A DNA stretch of 64,000 bases from CAWAMR01 sp963783095 (lineage in GTDB: Bacteria; Planctomycetota; Planctomycetia; Gemmatales; Gemmataceae): positions 310,001 through 374,000 of the forward strand of contig CAWAMR010000008.1 of NCBI GenBank assembly GCA_963783095.1. The letters run 5' to 3'. Positions 32,701 to 42,838 of the stretch are shown here, one piece after another. The notes below the pieces were generated by a model. That model was not told the origin of the DNA and searched no databases. It saw only the letters and a list, made by a program, of their open reading frames with translations. How positions within the stretch are numbered: the stretch's first letter is position 1; each line of letters begins with the position of its first letter. The position numbers were made by a program, and so were the translations under genes.

Positions 32701-35700
32701 CGTCGATCGTCCCGATCGCCGGCTCGCGCAACTGAGCATTCTGTCAACTGAAGAGGAACAGCAACTGCGGGTCGAATGGAATTCGACCCAAGCCGATTTC
32801 CCAGCCGATCAGCGGGTGCAACAACTTTTTGAACAGCAAGTAGAAGCCAATCCCCTGGCGATTGCCATCGTAGTTGAAGGTCGAGCATGGTCGTACCGGG
32901 AGTTGGATCGACGAGCCAACCAGTTGCGCGGTATTTGCGCGATCTGGGGGTTGGCCCCGAGACTCCGGTTGCCGTCTGTCTGGACCGCTGTGTTGACTGG
33001 ATCGCAGCACTCGTGAGCATTTTCAAAGTGGGGGGAACCTATGTGCCCCTCGATCCGACCTATCCCCGCGAACGCCTCGATTTCATGGTGCGCGATAGCC
33101 AGGCCCCCGTTGTGCTCAGCAGGACTCGTTATCGGGATCTTATTGATGCAAGCTCGACGAGAGTGGTCGATCTGGATGATGTGCAACTCCTTGGCGATCC
33201 GGCAAGTCAACCCGAACAGCGATTTTCGGTATCTGTAGAGCCAACCCACCAAGCTTATGTCATTTACACTTCGGGATCGACCGGTCAACCCAAGGGAGTG
33301 CAAGTCGAGCACCTTAGTTTGAGCAACCTGATCGCAGCACAGGTGAAGGCTTATGAGGTTTCCAATTCGAGCCGACTGGCCCAATTTGCTTCCGTGAGTT
33401 TTGATGCATCCGTTGCAGAGGTTTGGCGTGCTCTGACGACCGGAGCATGCTTGTGCCTGATTCCGGATGAAGCTCGTTCGGGAGGAGAGGCGCTGATCCA
33501 GTTCTTCCAGAGCCAGTCGATCACGCATGCGACGCTGCCTCCATCTCTGTTGGCAGCCCTGCCTTTCAGCCCCTTGCCGAATCTGAAAACATTGATCGTC
33601 GGCGGCGAGGCTTGCCCGATTGAAGTCGTTAGTCAATGGGCACCGGGTCGCCGCTTCATTAACGCTTACGGCCCCTCCGAGGCAACGGTGTGCGCAACAT
33701 TTGCCCAGTGCAGCGCAGATGGTCTGAAGCCAAGTATTGGCCGGCCGATCGCCAACACTACCGCTTACGTTCTCGATAAGCAATGTCGTCTTGTACCCGT
33801 TGGGGTTCCTGGGGAATTGTACCTGGGCGGTTTGGGGTTGGCGCGCGGCTACTTGGGCAAACCCGACCTGACGGCACAGCGGTTCCTCTCCGATCCGTAT
33901 AGCCGGCAACCGGGTTCCCGGCTCTATCGAACGGGCGACCTGTGTCGCTGGTCGGCAGCAGGAAATCTGGAATTTCTGGGTCGAATCGATGAACAGGTCA
34001 AGGTGGCGCGGCTTCCGGATCGAGTTGGGGGAAGTCGAGAGTGTTCTGGCCGAACATCCAGCAGTACAGCAAGGAGCAGTGGTCGTCCGCGAAGATACAC
34101 CGGGCAACAAACGACTGGCAGCCTACGTGGTAAACCGACCGGCAATGGCAGTATCGGCCGGGGAGTATCGCACATTCCTGTCCAGTCGATTGCCGGAATA
34201 TATGATCCCATCGGCCTGGGTCGTGCTCAAAGAAATGCCATTGACGCCCAACGGCAAGGTGGATCGCAAGGCGTTACCGGCCCCGGAAAGCGGTTCGGAA
34301 TCCGAATCGACCTATGTGGCACCCACCAACCCGACGGAAGAGTTGATTGCCGGAATATGGGCCAGGATTCTGAAGGTGGAACGGGTCGGAGTTCAAGACA
34401 ACTTTTTCCTGCTGGGCGGACACTCACTTTTAGTGACGCAAGTGGTCTCGCATCTGCGGGAAGCATTGCATGTGGAATTGCCGCTGCGAGCGATTTTTGA
34501 AGCGCCGACCGTGGCCGGTTTGGCCGAACGCGTGGAAGCCAGCCGGCGAGAACAGTCCGGCGTTCAATCTCCGCCGCTGGTGCCTGTCCCGCGCGACCAG
34601 CCCTTGCCATTGTCGTTCGCCCAGCAACGACTCTGGTTCATTGACCAGTTGACACCCAGCGCATCAATGTACAACGTCCCAGGGCGATTCCGGATTCCAG
34701 GCCGTTTGCAGGAATTTGCCCTGCACCGGGCGTTGGACGAATTATGGCGTCGTCATGAAGGCTTGCGTACACGATTCCCAGCTGTTGACGGCCAACCCGT
34801 GCAAGTCATCGATCCGCCCAGCGCCGTCGATTTGCCGGTCAGCGACTTGCGACAGTTGCCCGTAAAGGAGCGACAGGCGGAAGTTCGACGGTTATATCTC
34901 GAACATGCCCATCAACCCTTCGATCTGTCGGCCGGGCCTCTCGCTCGCGTGCGGCTACTGCTGTTGAGCGATGATGAGGCAACGCTCATTCATACGCTGC
35001 ATCACACGATCACCGATGGCTGGTCGATGGATATTTACAAACGGGAATTAGCCATTCTTTACCGGGCTTTCTGTGCCGGCCTGGAATCGCCGTTGCCCGA
35101 ACCTCCAGTCCAGTATGCGGACTATGCCGTCTGGCAACGCCGTTGGCTCCAGGGCGACATTCTCCAGGGCTATTTGGATTATTGGCGCACGCAGTTAAAG
35201 GGCCTGGCTACCCTGGCACTACCGACCGATCGGCCTCGCCCTCCGGTCCAGACTTTCTCGGGATCGGCCTTCGCCTTCTCAATACCGATCGAGTTGGCGA
35301 ATCAGCTCAAGCAGGTTTCGCGGCAGGAAGGCGTCACCCTATTCATGACGTTGTTGGCTGCGTTCCAAACTCTGCTCGGCCGGTATAGCGGTCAGGACGA
35401 TGTCGTGGTCGGAACTCCGATCGCGGGCAGAACGCGCCGAGAACTCGAAGGCATGATCGGCTTTTTTGTGAATACTCTGGTAATGCGTGCAGATCTTTCA
35501 GGAGATCCCACCTTTGTGGAATTGCTTCGCCGAGTCCGAGAGGTCTGTCTGGGTGCCTATGCCCATCAGGAAATTCCTTTTGAAAAGCTGGTTGAGGAAC
35601 TTCAGCCGCCGCGCGATCCCAGCCGAAATCCGCTGTTTCAGGTCGTCTTTGGCATGCAAAACATCCCCGTTTCAGGGGAAATGGGGCAAGCTCCCCGCGC

Positions 35701-36111
35701 GGAGAGGCCGCTGCGAAGGAAAGAGGACGCCAGCGCAAAGAGGGCCAGTCCGGCAATCAGTCCAGCAAATTTGACTTAGGACTACAGTGTCTCGATTCTC
35801 CGCAGGGGTTGCGCTGTTCTTTGGGTTTCAATACCGACCTGTTTGAAGTCGAGACCATTTCCCGGCTTGCGATTCACTATCACGCCCTATTGCAAGATAT
35901 CGTCGCGCATCCTCAGCATCGGCTGTCGAGTTTCTCGTTGGTCGATGATGAGAATCGTGCCAATCTGATCCGGTTGGGACATTCACAGCAACCGGAATCG
36001 GGGCCGGACGACTACCTGGACCCTCTATCCGCCCAACTCGACCAACTCACGGATGAAGAGCTGGCCGCTCTTCTGGAGAAGACACTGGCAGATCAGGAGA
36101 ATGGTTCATGA
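23766..36111 (+). CDS. Non-ribosomal peptide synthetase 1: C-A-NMT-PCP-C-A-PCP-C-A-PCP-C (frameshifted)
   Basis: Approximate domains: C1 23796-25110 (LSPTQQGLLFH; HHILLDGWS), A1 25240-26600 with an N-methyltransferase inserted after motif A8 (26640-27740, VLDIGCGSGAILFRL), PCP1 27950-28170 (LGGHSLL). Then C2 28230-29560 (HHSITDGWS), A2 29620-31105, PCP2 31140-31330. Then C3 31430-32740, A3 32800-34270, PCP3 34320-34520. Last is C4 34610-35930 (HHTITDGWS) with a helical tail DQLTDEELAALLEKTLA, like a docking segment. A domains use YTSGSTGKPKG and NGKVDRK. About ten frame changes occur (near 23923, 25380, 26770, 28810, 28966, 29808, 30523, 32924, 34006, 35700). Nearly all fit one-base indels, often in short G or T runs, so I treat it as one gene of about 4115 codons. 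No terminal TE or reductase. The stop overlaps the NRPS2 start. Confidence 0.9.
31130..34650 (+). repeat. Internal module duplication in NRPS1
   Basis: The PCP-to-C linkers at 31130-31470 and 34310-34650 are almost the same at DNA level, with identical runs of over 40 bases around the PCP serine. The A-domain cores at about 30060-30520, 33250-33710 and 36650-37110 are also closely alike. Recent duplication of a C-A-PCP unit, or gene conversion, explains it. It can also collapse or misassemble short reads. Confidence 0.75.
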
Positions 36112-39100
36112 GCGAAAATGAACGAAATAAAGACGGGCTGACCCGAGAACAACAACAAGCCATGCTTCTCCAACTGCTGCGGAAGCCAACGACGGAAAAG
36201 CGGGCGGAGTCGGCCGGCAATCTGGTTCACGAATGGTTTGCCAATCAGGCCAGCCAGGCTCCCGACGCTGTGGCCATTCGCAGCGGCGATCGGACGATGA
36301 CCTACAGGCACTCAATCAGTCTGCCAATCGCCTTGCTCATAAACTGCGCTCTCTGGGTGTGGCTCCGGAAGTTCGGGTTGGCATGTATCTGGAGCGCTCG
36401 GTCGAGGCGTTTGTTAGTCTGGCGGCAATCTTCAAGGCCGGCGGTACTTATGTACCCCTCAATACCTCCGACCCGCCGGGCCGATTGGGTTGGCTGCTTC
36501 AGGATGCGGGCGTTTCGGTTCTGGTCAGCGAGCGTCGATTGTCGAACCAGTTGCCGCCCGAAGCGGTTCCCGAAGTTTGCTTGCTTCTGGATGAAACGAA
36601 CCTGGCGGACCAGTCTGGGGAAAATCCCTCAGCGGGGATCAAGCCTGCCAATCTGGCCTACGTGATTTACACATCGGGATCGACCGGCAAGCCCAAGGGG
36701 GTGCAGGTAGAACATCGCAGCCTCAGCAACCTTATCGCCGCCCAGGTGAAAGCCTATGACGTGGCCGCCAAAAGTCGTGTTGCCCAGTTTGCCTCGCTGA
36801 GTTTCGATGCCTCGGTGGCCGAGGTCTGGCGTGCTTTGACCAGTGGTGCCTGCCTGTGTTTGATTCCCGATGATCTGCGCTTCGGAGGTGAAGGTTTGCT
36901 GGATTTCCTGAACCGGGAATCCATCACACATGCAACACTCCCTCCTTCCTTGCTGGCAACTCTCCCGGCGAAAGCGCTGCCCAGTTTGACGACGCTCATT
37001 GTCGGCGGCGAGGCTTGTCCGATCGAGGTCGTCAATCGCTGGGCACCGGGCCGGAGATTCTTTAATGCTTATGGTCCTTCCGAGGCAACGGTCAGTGTTA
37101 CCTATGCCCGCTGTAGCGCGGATGGCGCAAGCCGAGCATCGGCCAGCCCATTGCCAATACCACGGCCTTCGTGCTCGATAAGCGCTTTCGACCCGCACCG
37201 GTCGGGGTGCCGGGCGAGTTGTACCTGGGCGGAATCAGTCTGGCCCGCGGCTACCTGGGTCGCCCGGATCTGACCGCGGAGCGATTCCTGCCCGATCCCT
37301 TCAGCAAACAGCCCGGCTCCCGGCTCTATCGCACGGGCGACCAGTGCCGGTGGTTGTCGGAGGGGAACCTGGAGTTTCTCGGCCGGGTCGATGAGCAGGT
37401 GAAGATCCGCGGCTTTCGGATCGAGTTGGGCGAAATCGAGAATGTGCTCGCCCATCATGCCGCGGTTCGTCAGGGAGTCGTCATCGCGCAGAGGATACTC
37501 CGGGTGAGAAAAGACTGGCAGCATACATCGTTCCGAACCCTGATGCGCTTTTTGGAGAGGATATTACCAAAGAGCTGATCGATGACTGGGAAAAGGTTTT
37601 CGACCAGGCCGCCGAGCAAAGCGAGGCAGATGCTGAAGAAAAATTGCAAGATCCAAGACTCAATTTCGCAGGGGGGAAAAGCAGCTACACGGGAGAAGCG
37701 ATCCCCACGATCGAAATGCAGGAATGGGTCGATCGCGCTGTCGAGCGCATCGCTGCCTACAAGCCTCAAAGAGTTTTGGAAATCGGCTTTGGCGCTGGAC
37801 TGGTACTCTTTCGACTGGCCCCTCTCTGCCAGGCCTACATTGGGACCGACATTTCCAGCAAGGCTATCGAATACATCGAGCGTCATCTGGATTTCTTGAC
37901 CGCTCGACCAGCGGAGTTCGACTTGCACCATCTCCGGGCCGACGACCTGGACGGCCTGCAACCGGCCTCGTTCGATTGCGTGGTACTGAACTCGGTAATT
38001 CAATACTTTCCGAGCGCGAAGTATCTGCGAAAAGTGCTGGAATGTGCAACTCGCCTGGTTCGACCGGGCGGCATTCTCTTCATCGGCGACGTGCGCCATT
38101 TGCAGCTTCTTGAGGCTTTTCACGCCTCGGTGGCGATAAGCCGGGCCGTGGAAACTGCTTCCGTGGGGAGCCTGCTGCAGGCCGTGCGCCGGGGCATCGG
38201 ATTGGAGAAGGAATTGCTCCTCAGCCCGGATTTCTTCGTAGAATTCGCCGGCCAGGTGTCGAATATCAGCCATATCGAGGTAATGCCCAAGCGAAGCCGA
38301 TTCAATAATGAACTCGCCAGGTTCCGCTACGACGTGGTTCTGCACGTGCAAGGATCGCGACCCGAACCGTGGGTCGGCCCATGGCTGGGCTGGCAACCTG
38401 AAAAGCTGACCCTGGACAACCTTCGTCAAAGGCTGGAAAAGCAGCCTGAAAGACTGGGACTGTTGCGAGTACCCAACGCTCGAACCGCAGCGGATGCTGC
38501 TCTCTGGGGGATGTTGACGGAGGCACGCCTGCATCGCACGGCCAAGGATCTGCGGCAAGCTGCGGGGAAAGCTTCCGAAGCATCTGTTGATCCCGAGGAA
38601 CTGGCAATTCTCGGTGAATCGCTGGGGTATCGAGTTGATTTTTCATGGGCGGACAGCGATCCTGTCGGCTGCTTCGACGTGCTGTTTAGCCGGGCGGGTT
38701 GCGAGCGCATTGCTTTCCCCTCGTCGCGTCGAGATGTTGCGAAGCCCGTTCATACTTTTGCCAATGTCCCGAACCAGGCAGCGCTCACTGCCCGCTTATT
38801 GCCCGAACTGCGGAGCCATTTGGCTGGCCAGTTGCCGGACTACATGATCCCATCGGCGTTCGTGTTTCTCACAGCGCTGCCATTGTCCGGCAACGGCAAA
38901 GTCGATCGCCAGGCTTTGCCCGCCCCCCTCGAGGAACGCCCGGACCTGGAAGCCGGCTTCGTTGCGCCGCGCAATTCCACCAAGTCAGCCCTGGCACGGA
39001 TCTGGGGACAATTGCTGAAGCTGGATCAGGTGGGCATCAACGACAATTTCTTCGCTCTGGGCGGCGACTCCATTCTTTCCATTCAAATCGTTGCTCGCGC

Positions 39101-40638
39101 CAATCAGGCGGGTTTGCAGATCAGTGCCAAAGACATTCTGCAACATCAGACGATCGCGGGACTGGCCGCCTCCGCCGGGGGCAAGGTGTTCCACACCGAG
39201 CAAGGTCTCGTGACGGGGCCAGTGCCCCTGACGCCGATTCAGCACTGGTTCTTCGAATTGCAGCTTCCCGACCCGCACCATTTCAACCAGTCTGTTGTCC
39301 GGGAAGTCAAACAAGCCATCAACGTGGATTTGCTGGAACGCGCCTTTGGCCACCTCCTGGAACAACACGATGCCTTGCGAATGCGTTTCACTCGCCATGA
39401 ATCCGAGTGGCAACAGTTCAACTGCGACCTGGAAGCAAGTCAAGTGAAGGTGATAAGAGAGGACTTGTCGGCACTGACGTCCGAAGAGCAATTCCAGGCA
39501 TTTGAGAGCCGGGCAACTCAACTGCAAACCTCGTTCGACCTGGGCCAACCGCCCCTGATTCGGGTTGCCTGGTTTGAGAGAGGTTCAGACCTGCCGCCCT
39601 GGTTATTGATCGTCGTCCATCACCTATTGATCGATGCGGTTTCCTGGCCGGTACTGTTTGAGGACTTGTGGAAGGTTCATCGGCTGCTCCAACAAGGTGA
39701 AGCGATGAAGTTGCCGCGCAAGACGACATCCTTCAAGCACTGGGCCGACCAGCTTGCCGAATTTGCCCGTTCGAACGCAATGGCCGCGGAGCGCGAGTAT
39801 TGGTCGAGGCTATCCCGAATCGATATTCCCCCTCTTCCAGTGGACTTCCCCGAGGGTATGAATACTCGAGATTCATCGGCGGTGGTCGTTGCAAACCTGG
39901 GCGATGATGAAACTCAAGCCTTGCTGCAGGAGGTCGCTACCGCCCGGCAGGTTCAGACCAACGATGCGCTGCTGACCGCACTGGCGAGCGCCTTCCAAAC
40001 CTGGACCGGCCAGCCCAGGCTCCTGCTGTCGCTGGAAGGTCACGGGCGCGAAGACATACTTCCCGGTATCGATCTATCTCGGACGGTTGGCTGGTTTACT
40101 ACCTTGTATCCGGTACTTCTGGACCTGGGAGACGCCGCCCGGCCGGCCGACGCCATGCTGAGTGTGCGGGACCAGCTCCGAGCCATTCCCAATCACGGCA
40201 TCGGCTTTGGTTTATTGCGTTACCTTGGCGATGCGGAAATTCAGAATTTACTCCGCCCGATCCCGACCGGAGAAGTCAGCTTCAACTATTTCGGGCAGCG
40301 CAACAAGAACGTCCGCGCTGAGACGCCGAAGGCCCCGACCGTTCCATCGGCAGGCCCCTGGCAAGGCGAAAGCGGACTCCGCACCCGTGCGCATGGCGAT
40401 AACTGCCACCATCACGCGAGGCCACCTTGAGATACGCTGGTCGTTCAGCACCAACCGTTATCGGCAAGCGACCATCGAAAGGCTCGCGGATGAATACCTG
40501 AAGGCCCTGCGGTCACTCCTACCGCAAAGCAACACCCCCAAGGCCGTGAATTTGACGGCCCAGGATTTCCCGGAGGCGCAATTGAGCCAGAGCGACTTGG
40601 AGAAACTGCTGGCCAGACTCAGCGGGAACTCGAAATAA
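36108..40638 (+). CDS. Non-ribosomal peptide synthetase 2: A-NMT-PCP-E (frameshifted)
   Basis: The ATGA overlap with NRPS1 couples the two genes. The N-terminus (LTREQQQAMLLQLLRKPTTE) looks like a helical docking linker. A4 spans 36215-37500, and the inserted N-methyltransferase 37600-38760 (VLEIGFGAGLVLFRLAPLC). A10 is SGNGKVDRQALP. PCP4 (38960-39170) carries LGGDSILSIQIV; Asp before the phosphopantetheine Ser is the usual form in front of an epimerization domain. E (39210-40480) has HHLLIDAVSWPVLFEDL, EGHGRED, TVGWFTTLYPV and VSFNYFGQ. It ends without TE. Frame changes near 36312, 37125, 37490 and 40394 look like single-base errors. The module should load one amino acid, N-methylate it and epimerize it. 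Confidence 0.9.
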
Positions 40639-40679
40639 CGTGTGGGCCGTCAAGTCTGAAAGCGCTTGAAAGGACCATA

Positions 40680-40735
40680 GGAGCCCGCAGCGCAAGCAAG
40701 GGAAGGAGTTCCGCCTTGCTTGCGCTGCGGGCTCC
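40680..40735. repeat. Perfect 22-bp inverted repeat between NRPS2 and the thioesterase
   Basis: GGAGCCCGCAGCGCAAGCAA at 40680 begins a 22-base arm ending at 40701. Its exact reverse complement occupies 40714-40735, with a 12-base loop. There is no T run after it, so it is not a classic intrinsic terminator. It may attenuate the transcript, shield the 3' end, or be a copy of a dispersed palindromic element. Confidence 0.7.
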
Positions 40736-40760
40736 CAATACCTTCAGTGCAGGAGATTCT

Positions 40761-41516
40761 ATGGGCCGATCCACCTCGCCCTGGCTGATATGTCCACGTC
40801 CGAATGCTCGGGCTGGACTTCGCCTATTCTGCTTTCCCTATGCAGGACGAGGCGCTTCCGCCTTCAACGGGTGGGGTGCCGGATTGCCCGACACCATCGA
40901 AGTTTTGTCGGTGCAACTGCCCGGTAGAGAAAACCGATTTCTCGAACCGCCGCTCACTGAGCTCGCCTCGATTACCAAGAATTTGAGCGCTGTTTTTCGG
41001 TCAGGGTCCGAGCGCCCGTATGCGTTTTTCGGTCACAGCATGGGTGCCTTGATCGCTTACGAACTGGCGCGAAAACTGTCGCGCCAGGCAGCGCCAGGCC
41101 CGGTTTGTCTGATCGTTTCGGGTCACCGTGCTCCTCATCTTCCTGCCCGGCACGCCCCGTTCCATTTATTGCCCGATTCACAGTTCGTGGAAAAGCTGGC
41201 CGCCCTGGGAGGAATTCCGAAGGCTCTGCTCGATAATCCGGAAATGCTCTCGTTGGTGCTTCCCGGATTGCGTGCGGATCTGACCGTTTGCGAAACGTAC
41301 ACCTGGGAGCCGGTGCCGGTGCTGAGTTGTCCCATTATCGCCCACGGAGGTCTTGCCGATGAGGTCGTCTTCAGTGAAGATCGCGAGCTTTGGAAGCTCC
41401 ATACGAAGGGCGAATTTGCTCATCGACAATTTCCGGGCGGACATTTTTTCCTGCACACCGCGCAGCCGCTGGTTCTCGACCAGATAGCTCTCGATTTGCA
41501 ACAATTCGGCTTGTAG
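40761..41516 (+). CDS. Stand-alone (type II) thioesterase of the NRPS locus
   Basis: Alpha/beta hydrolase of about 250 residues. The opening LRLFCFPYAGRGASAFNGW, the nucleophile elbow GHSMGA and the late GGHFFLH provide the Ser and His. The acid is probably the Asp in GGLADEVV. Type II thioesterases remove misloaded or stalled groups from carrier proteins; with no TE in either synthetase it might also release product. I chose the ATG at 40761 because AGGAG lies 5 bases before it. It is separated from NRPS2 by the 22-bp hairpin. Confidence 0.85.
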   Translation: MGRSTSPWLICPRPNARAGLRLFCFPYAGRGASAFNGWGAGLPDTIEVLSVQLPGRENRFLEPPLTELASITKNLSAVFRSGSERPYAFFGHSMGALIAYELARKLSRQAAPGPVCLIVSGHRAPHLPARHAPFHLLPDSQFVEKLAALGGIPKALLDNPEMLSLVLPGLRADLTVCETYTWEPVPVLSCPIIAHGGLADEVVFSEDRELWKLHTKGEFAHRQFPGGHFFLHTAQPLVLDQIALDLQQFGL

Positions 41517-41623
41517 AACACTTCCTCTTGATTTTATCATGCGAACTGCGACCGGCAGCGATATAGTAGGTAGTACAGAAATGGAACTGGGCTGTGTCTC
41601 GCAAGAGGCGTTCGAGAAGGCTC

Positions 41624-41693
41624 AAGCCGGATGCGTCGAGAGGCGCATGTCGGGTTCTTAAGGGAGGGAGTGCCGGTAACGGCGCTTCCTTAA
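41624..41693 (+). mobile_element. Group II intron relic, domains V and VI (copy 1)
   Basis: Domain V (41624-41657) has the AGC triad in AAGCCGGATGCG and a GCGTC-GAGA-GGCGC hairpin with a GNRA tetraloop, closing toward GGGTTC. Domain VI (41661-41693) has GTGCCG-GTAA-CGGCGC and TTCCTTAA. The order and spacing match bacterial group II introns. No maturase gene lies upstream; the thioesterase gene ends at 41516, so only the 3' end of an intron remains. The basal stem has a mismatch, so this copy is decayed. Confidence 0.6.
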
Positions 41694-41703
41694 CTGGCCG
41701 GCC

Positions 41704-41762
41704 TGGCGAAACGATGGCTTCGGTTCTCAGCGGCTTGGCGAAACGATTGCTTCGGTTCTCAG
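41704..41762. repeat. Tandem direct repeat, 27 bp twice
   Basis: TGGCGAAACGATGGCTTCGG and the following bases (41704-41730) recur at 41736-41762 with one difference. The period is 32 bp. It sits directly after the group II intron relic and before the SDR gene. Origin unknown. Confidence 0.6.
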
Positions 41763-41784
41763 AGCTCTAAAAGGAGATCCCCTC

Positions 41785-42531
41785 ATGGCTACCCCCGTAG
41801 TTCTCATCACCGGTGCGCTTACAGGCATAGGGCGTGCTACCGCGTTGGCCTTCGCACAAGAAGGTGCCCGCATAGTCGTTTCCGGCCGACGCGAGGAGGA
41901 GGGCAAGAAGCTGGTGGGCGAACTCCGAAAGCTCGGTGCCGAATCCGAGTTCCAGCGCGCTGACGTGCGTCACGAGCAGGACGTACGCGCCCTCGTCGAC
42001 ATGACCGTCGAACGCTTCGGCCGGCTGGATATTGCGGTCAATAACGCTGGCACCGAAGGCACTCCCGGTCCGGTGACAGAACAAACCGCCGAGTCCTACG
42101 CGGCCACCTTCGACACCAATGTTCTAGGCGTGCTGCTAAGTATGAAGCATGAGCTGCGGGTGATGTTGTCACAGGGGAGCGGGAGCATTGTCAATGTGTC
42201 GTCGGCCTATGGAAGCATTGGCGCTGCCGGAGCCGCCGTTTACGTAGCCAGCAAACATGCAGTGGAAGGAATGACAAAATCCGCTGCACTTGAAGTCGCA
42301 GGGACCGGAGTCCGGGTCAACGTCGTCGCGCCGGGCACTACGGACACGGGCATGCTCACACGCTTCACCGACACAGATGCAAACAAGGCGGCGCTCGTCT
42401 CGACAGTACCCGTCAAGCGTCTGGCAAAACCGGAGGAGATCGCAAATGTGATTGTCTTTGTTGCTTCGGCAGGTGCGTCGTACATGACTGGTGCCTCCAT
42501 CCCGGTGGATGGAGGCATGCTCGCTGACTGA
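41785..42531 (+). CDS. Short-chain dehydrogenase/reductase
   Basis: Classical SDR of 248 residues. The cofactor site is TGALTGIG, then NNAGTEG, the catalytic Ser in VNVSSAYGS and the Tyr-Lys pair in YVASK. PG and GG motifs follow (VVAPGTTDTGM; IPVDGGM). The Arg in SGRREEEG may favour NADPH. Substrate unknown. An AAGGAG site lies 11 bases upstream. It is near the NRPS locus but separated by intron and repeat relics, so a tailoring role is only a possibility. Confidence 0.85.
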   Translation: MATPVVLITGALTGIGRATALAFAQEGARIVVSGRREEEGKKLVGELRKLGAESEFQRADVRHEQDVRALVDMTVERFGRLDIAVNNAGTEGTPGPVTEQTAESYAATFDTNVLGVLLSMKHELRVMLSQGSGSIVNVSSAYGSIGAAGAAVYVASKHAVEGMTKSAALEVAGTGVRVNVVAPGTTDTGMLTRFTDTDANKAALVSTVPVKRLAKPEEIANVIVFVASAGASYMTGASIPVDGGMLAD

Positions 42532-42838
42532 ATCCTCCGTAAGGAGCACCATGCCATGCAGGGCGTGGCGCGATCACGAGCTGAAACAGGCAGCTTCGCC
42601 GAACCAGGTGCTACAGCAGACGGCGGCCCTCTTGTCGGTTTCCCATCAAGAATCAATCGGGAGTTCGGCCGGCCTATCGATGGCTCCCGAAGTGCCTTAT
42701 CCGGTGGTAACCAACGACAGTTCCAACACCGATACGAGGTCGCGGCGTGCGATATAATGAACATGCCCATTCAACCAATGAGAGGATCTACTATGCCCTC
42801 CAGCAGTACATTCACGGGGAAATAGGGTATACGGAGCC
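42532..42838. other. Intergenic region, possible repeat remnant
   Basis: No supported gene in these 307 bases. A plus-strand frame near 42590-42630 reads SPNQVLQQTAA, a string I associate with spurious tails produced by a dispersed planctomycete repeat. A TATAAT occurs at 42753-42758 and may serve the nucleotidyltransferase-like gene downstream; no good -35 is visible. Confidence 0.35.

Noticed and set aside
40680..40735. Intrinsic terminator for NRPS2
   Set aside because: Perfect stem but no T run after it, so not called as terminator.
42757..42825. Short peptide frame before the nucleotidyltransferase-like gene
   Set aside because: Only about 20 codons with no ribosome site; probably leader or intergenic sequence.
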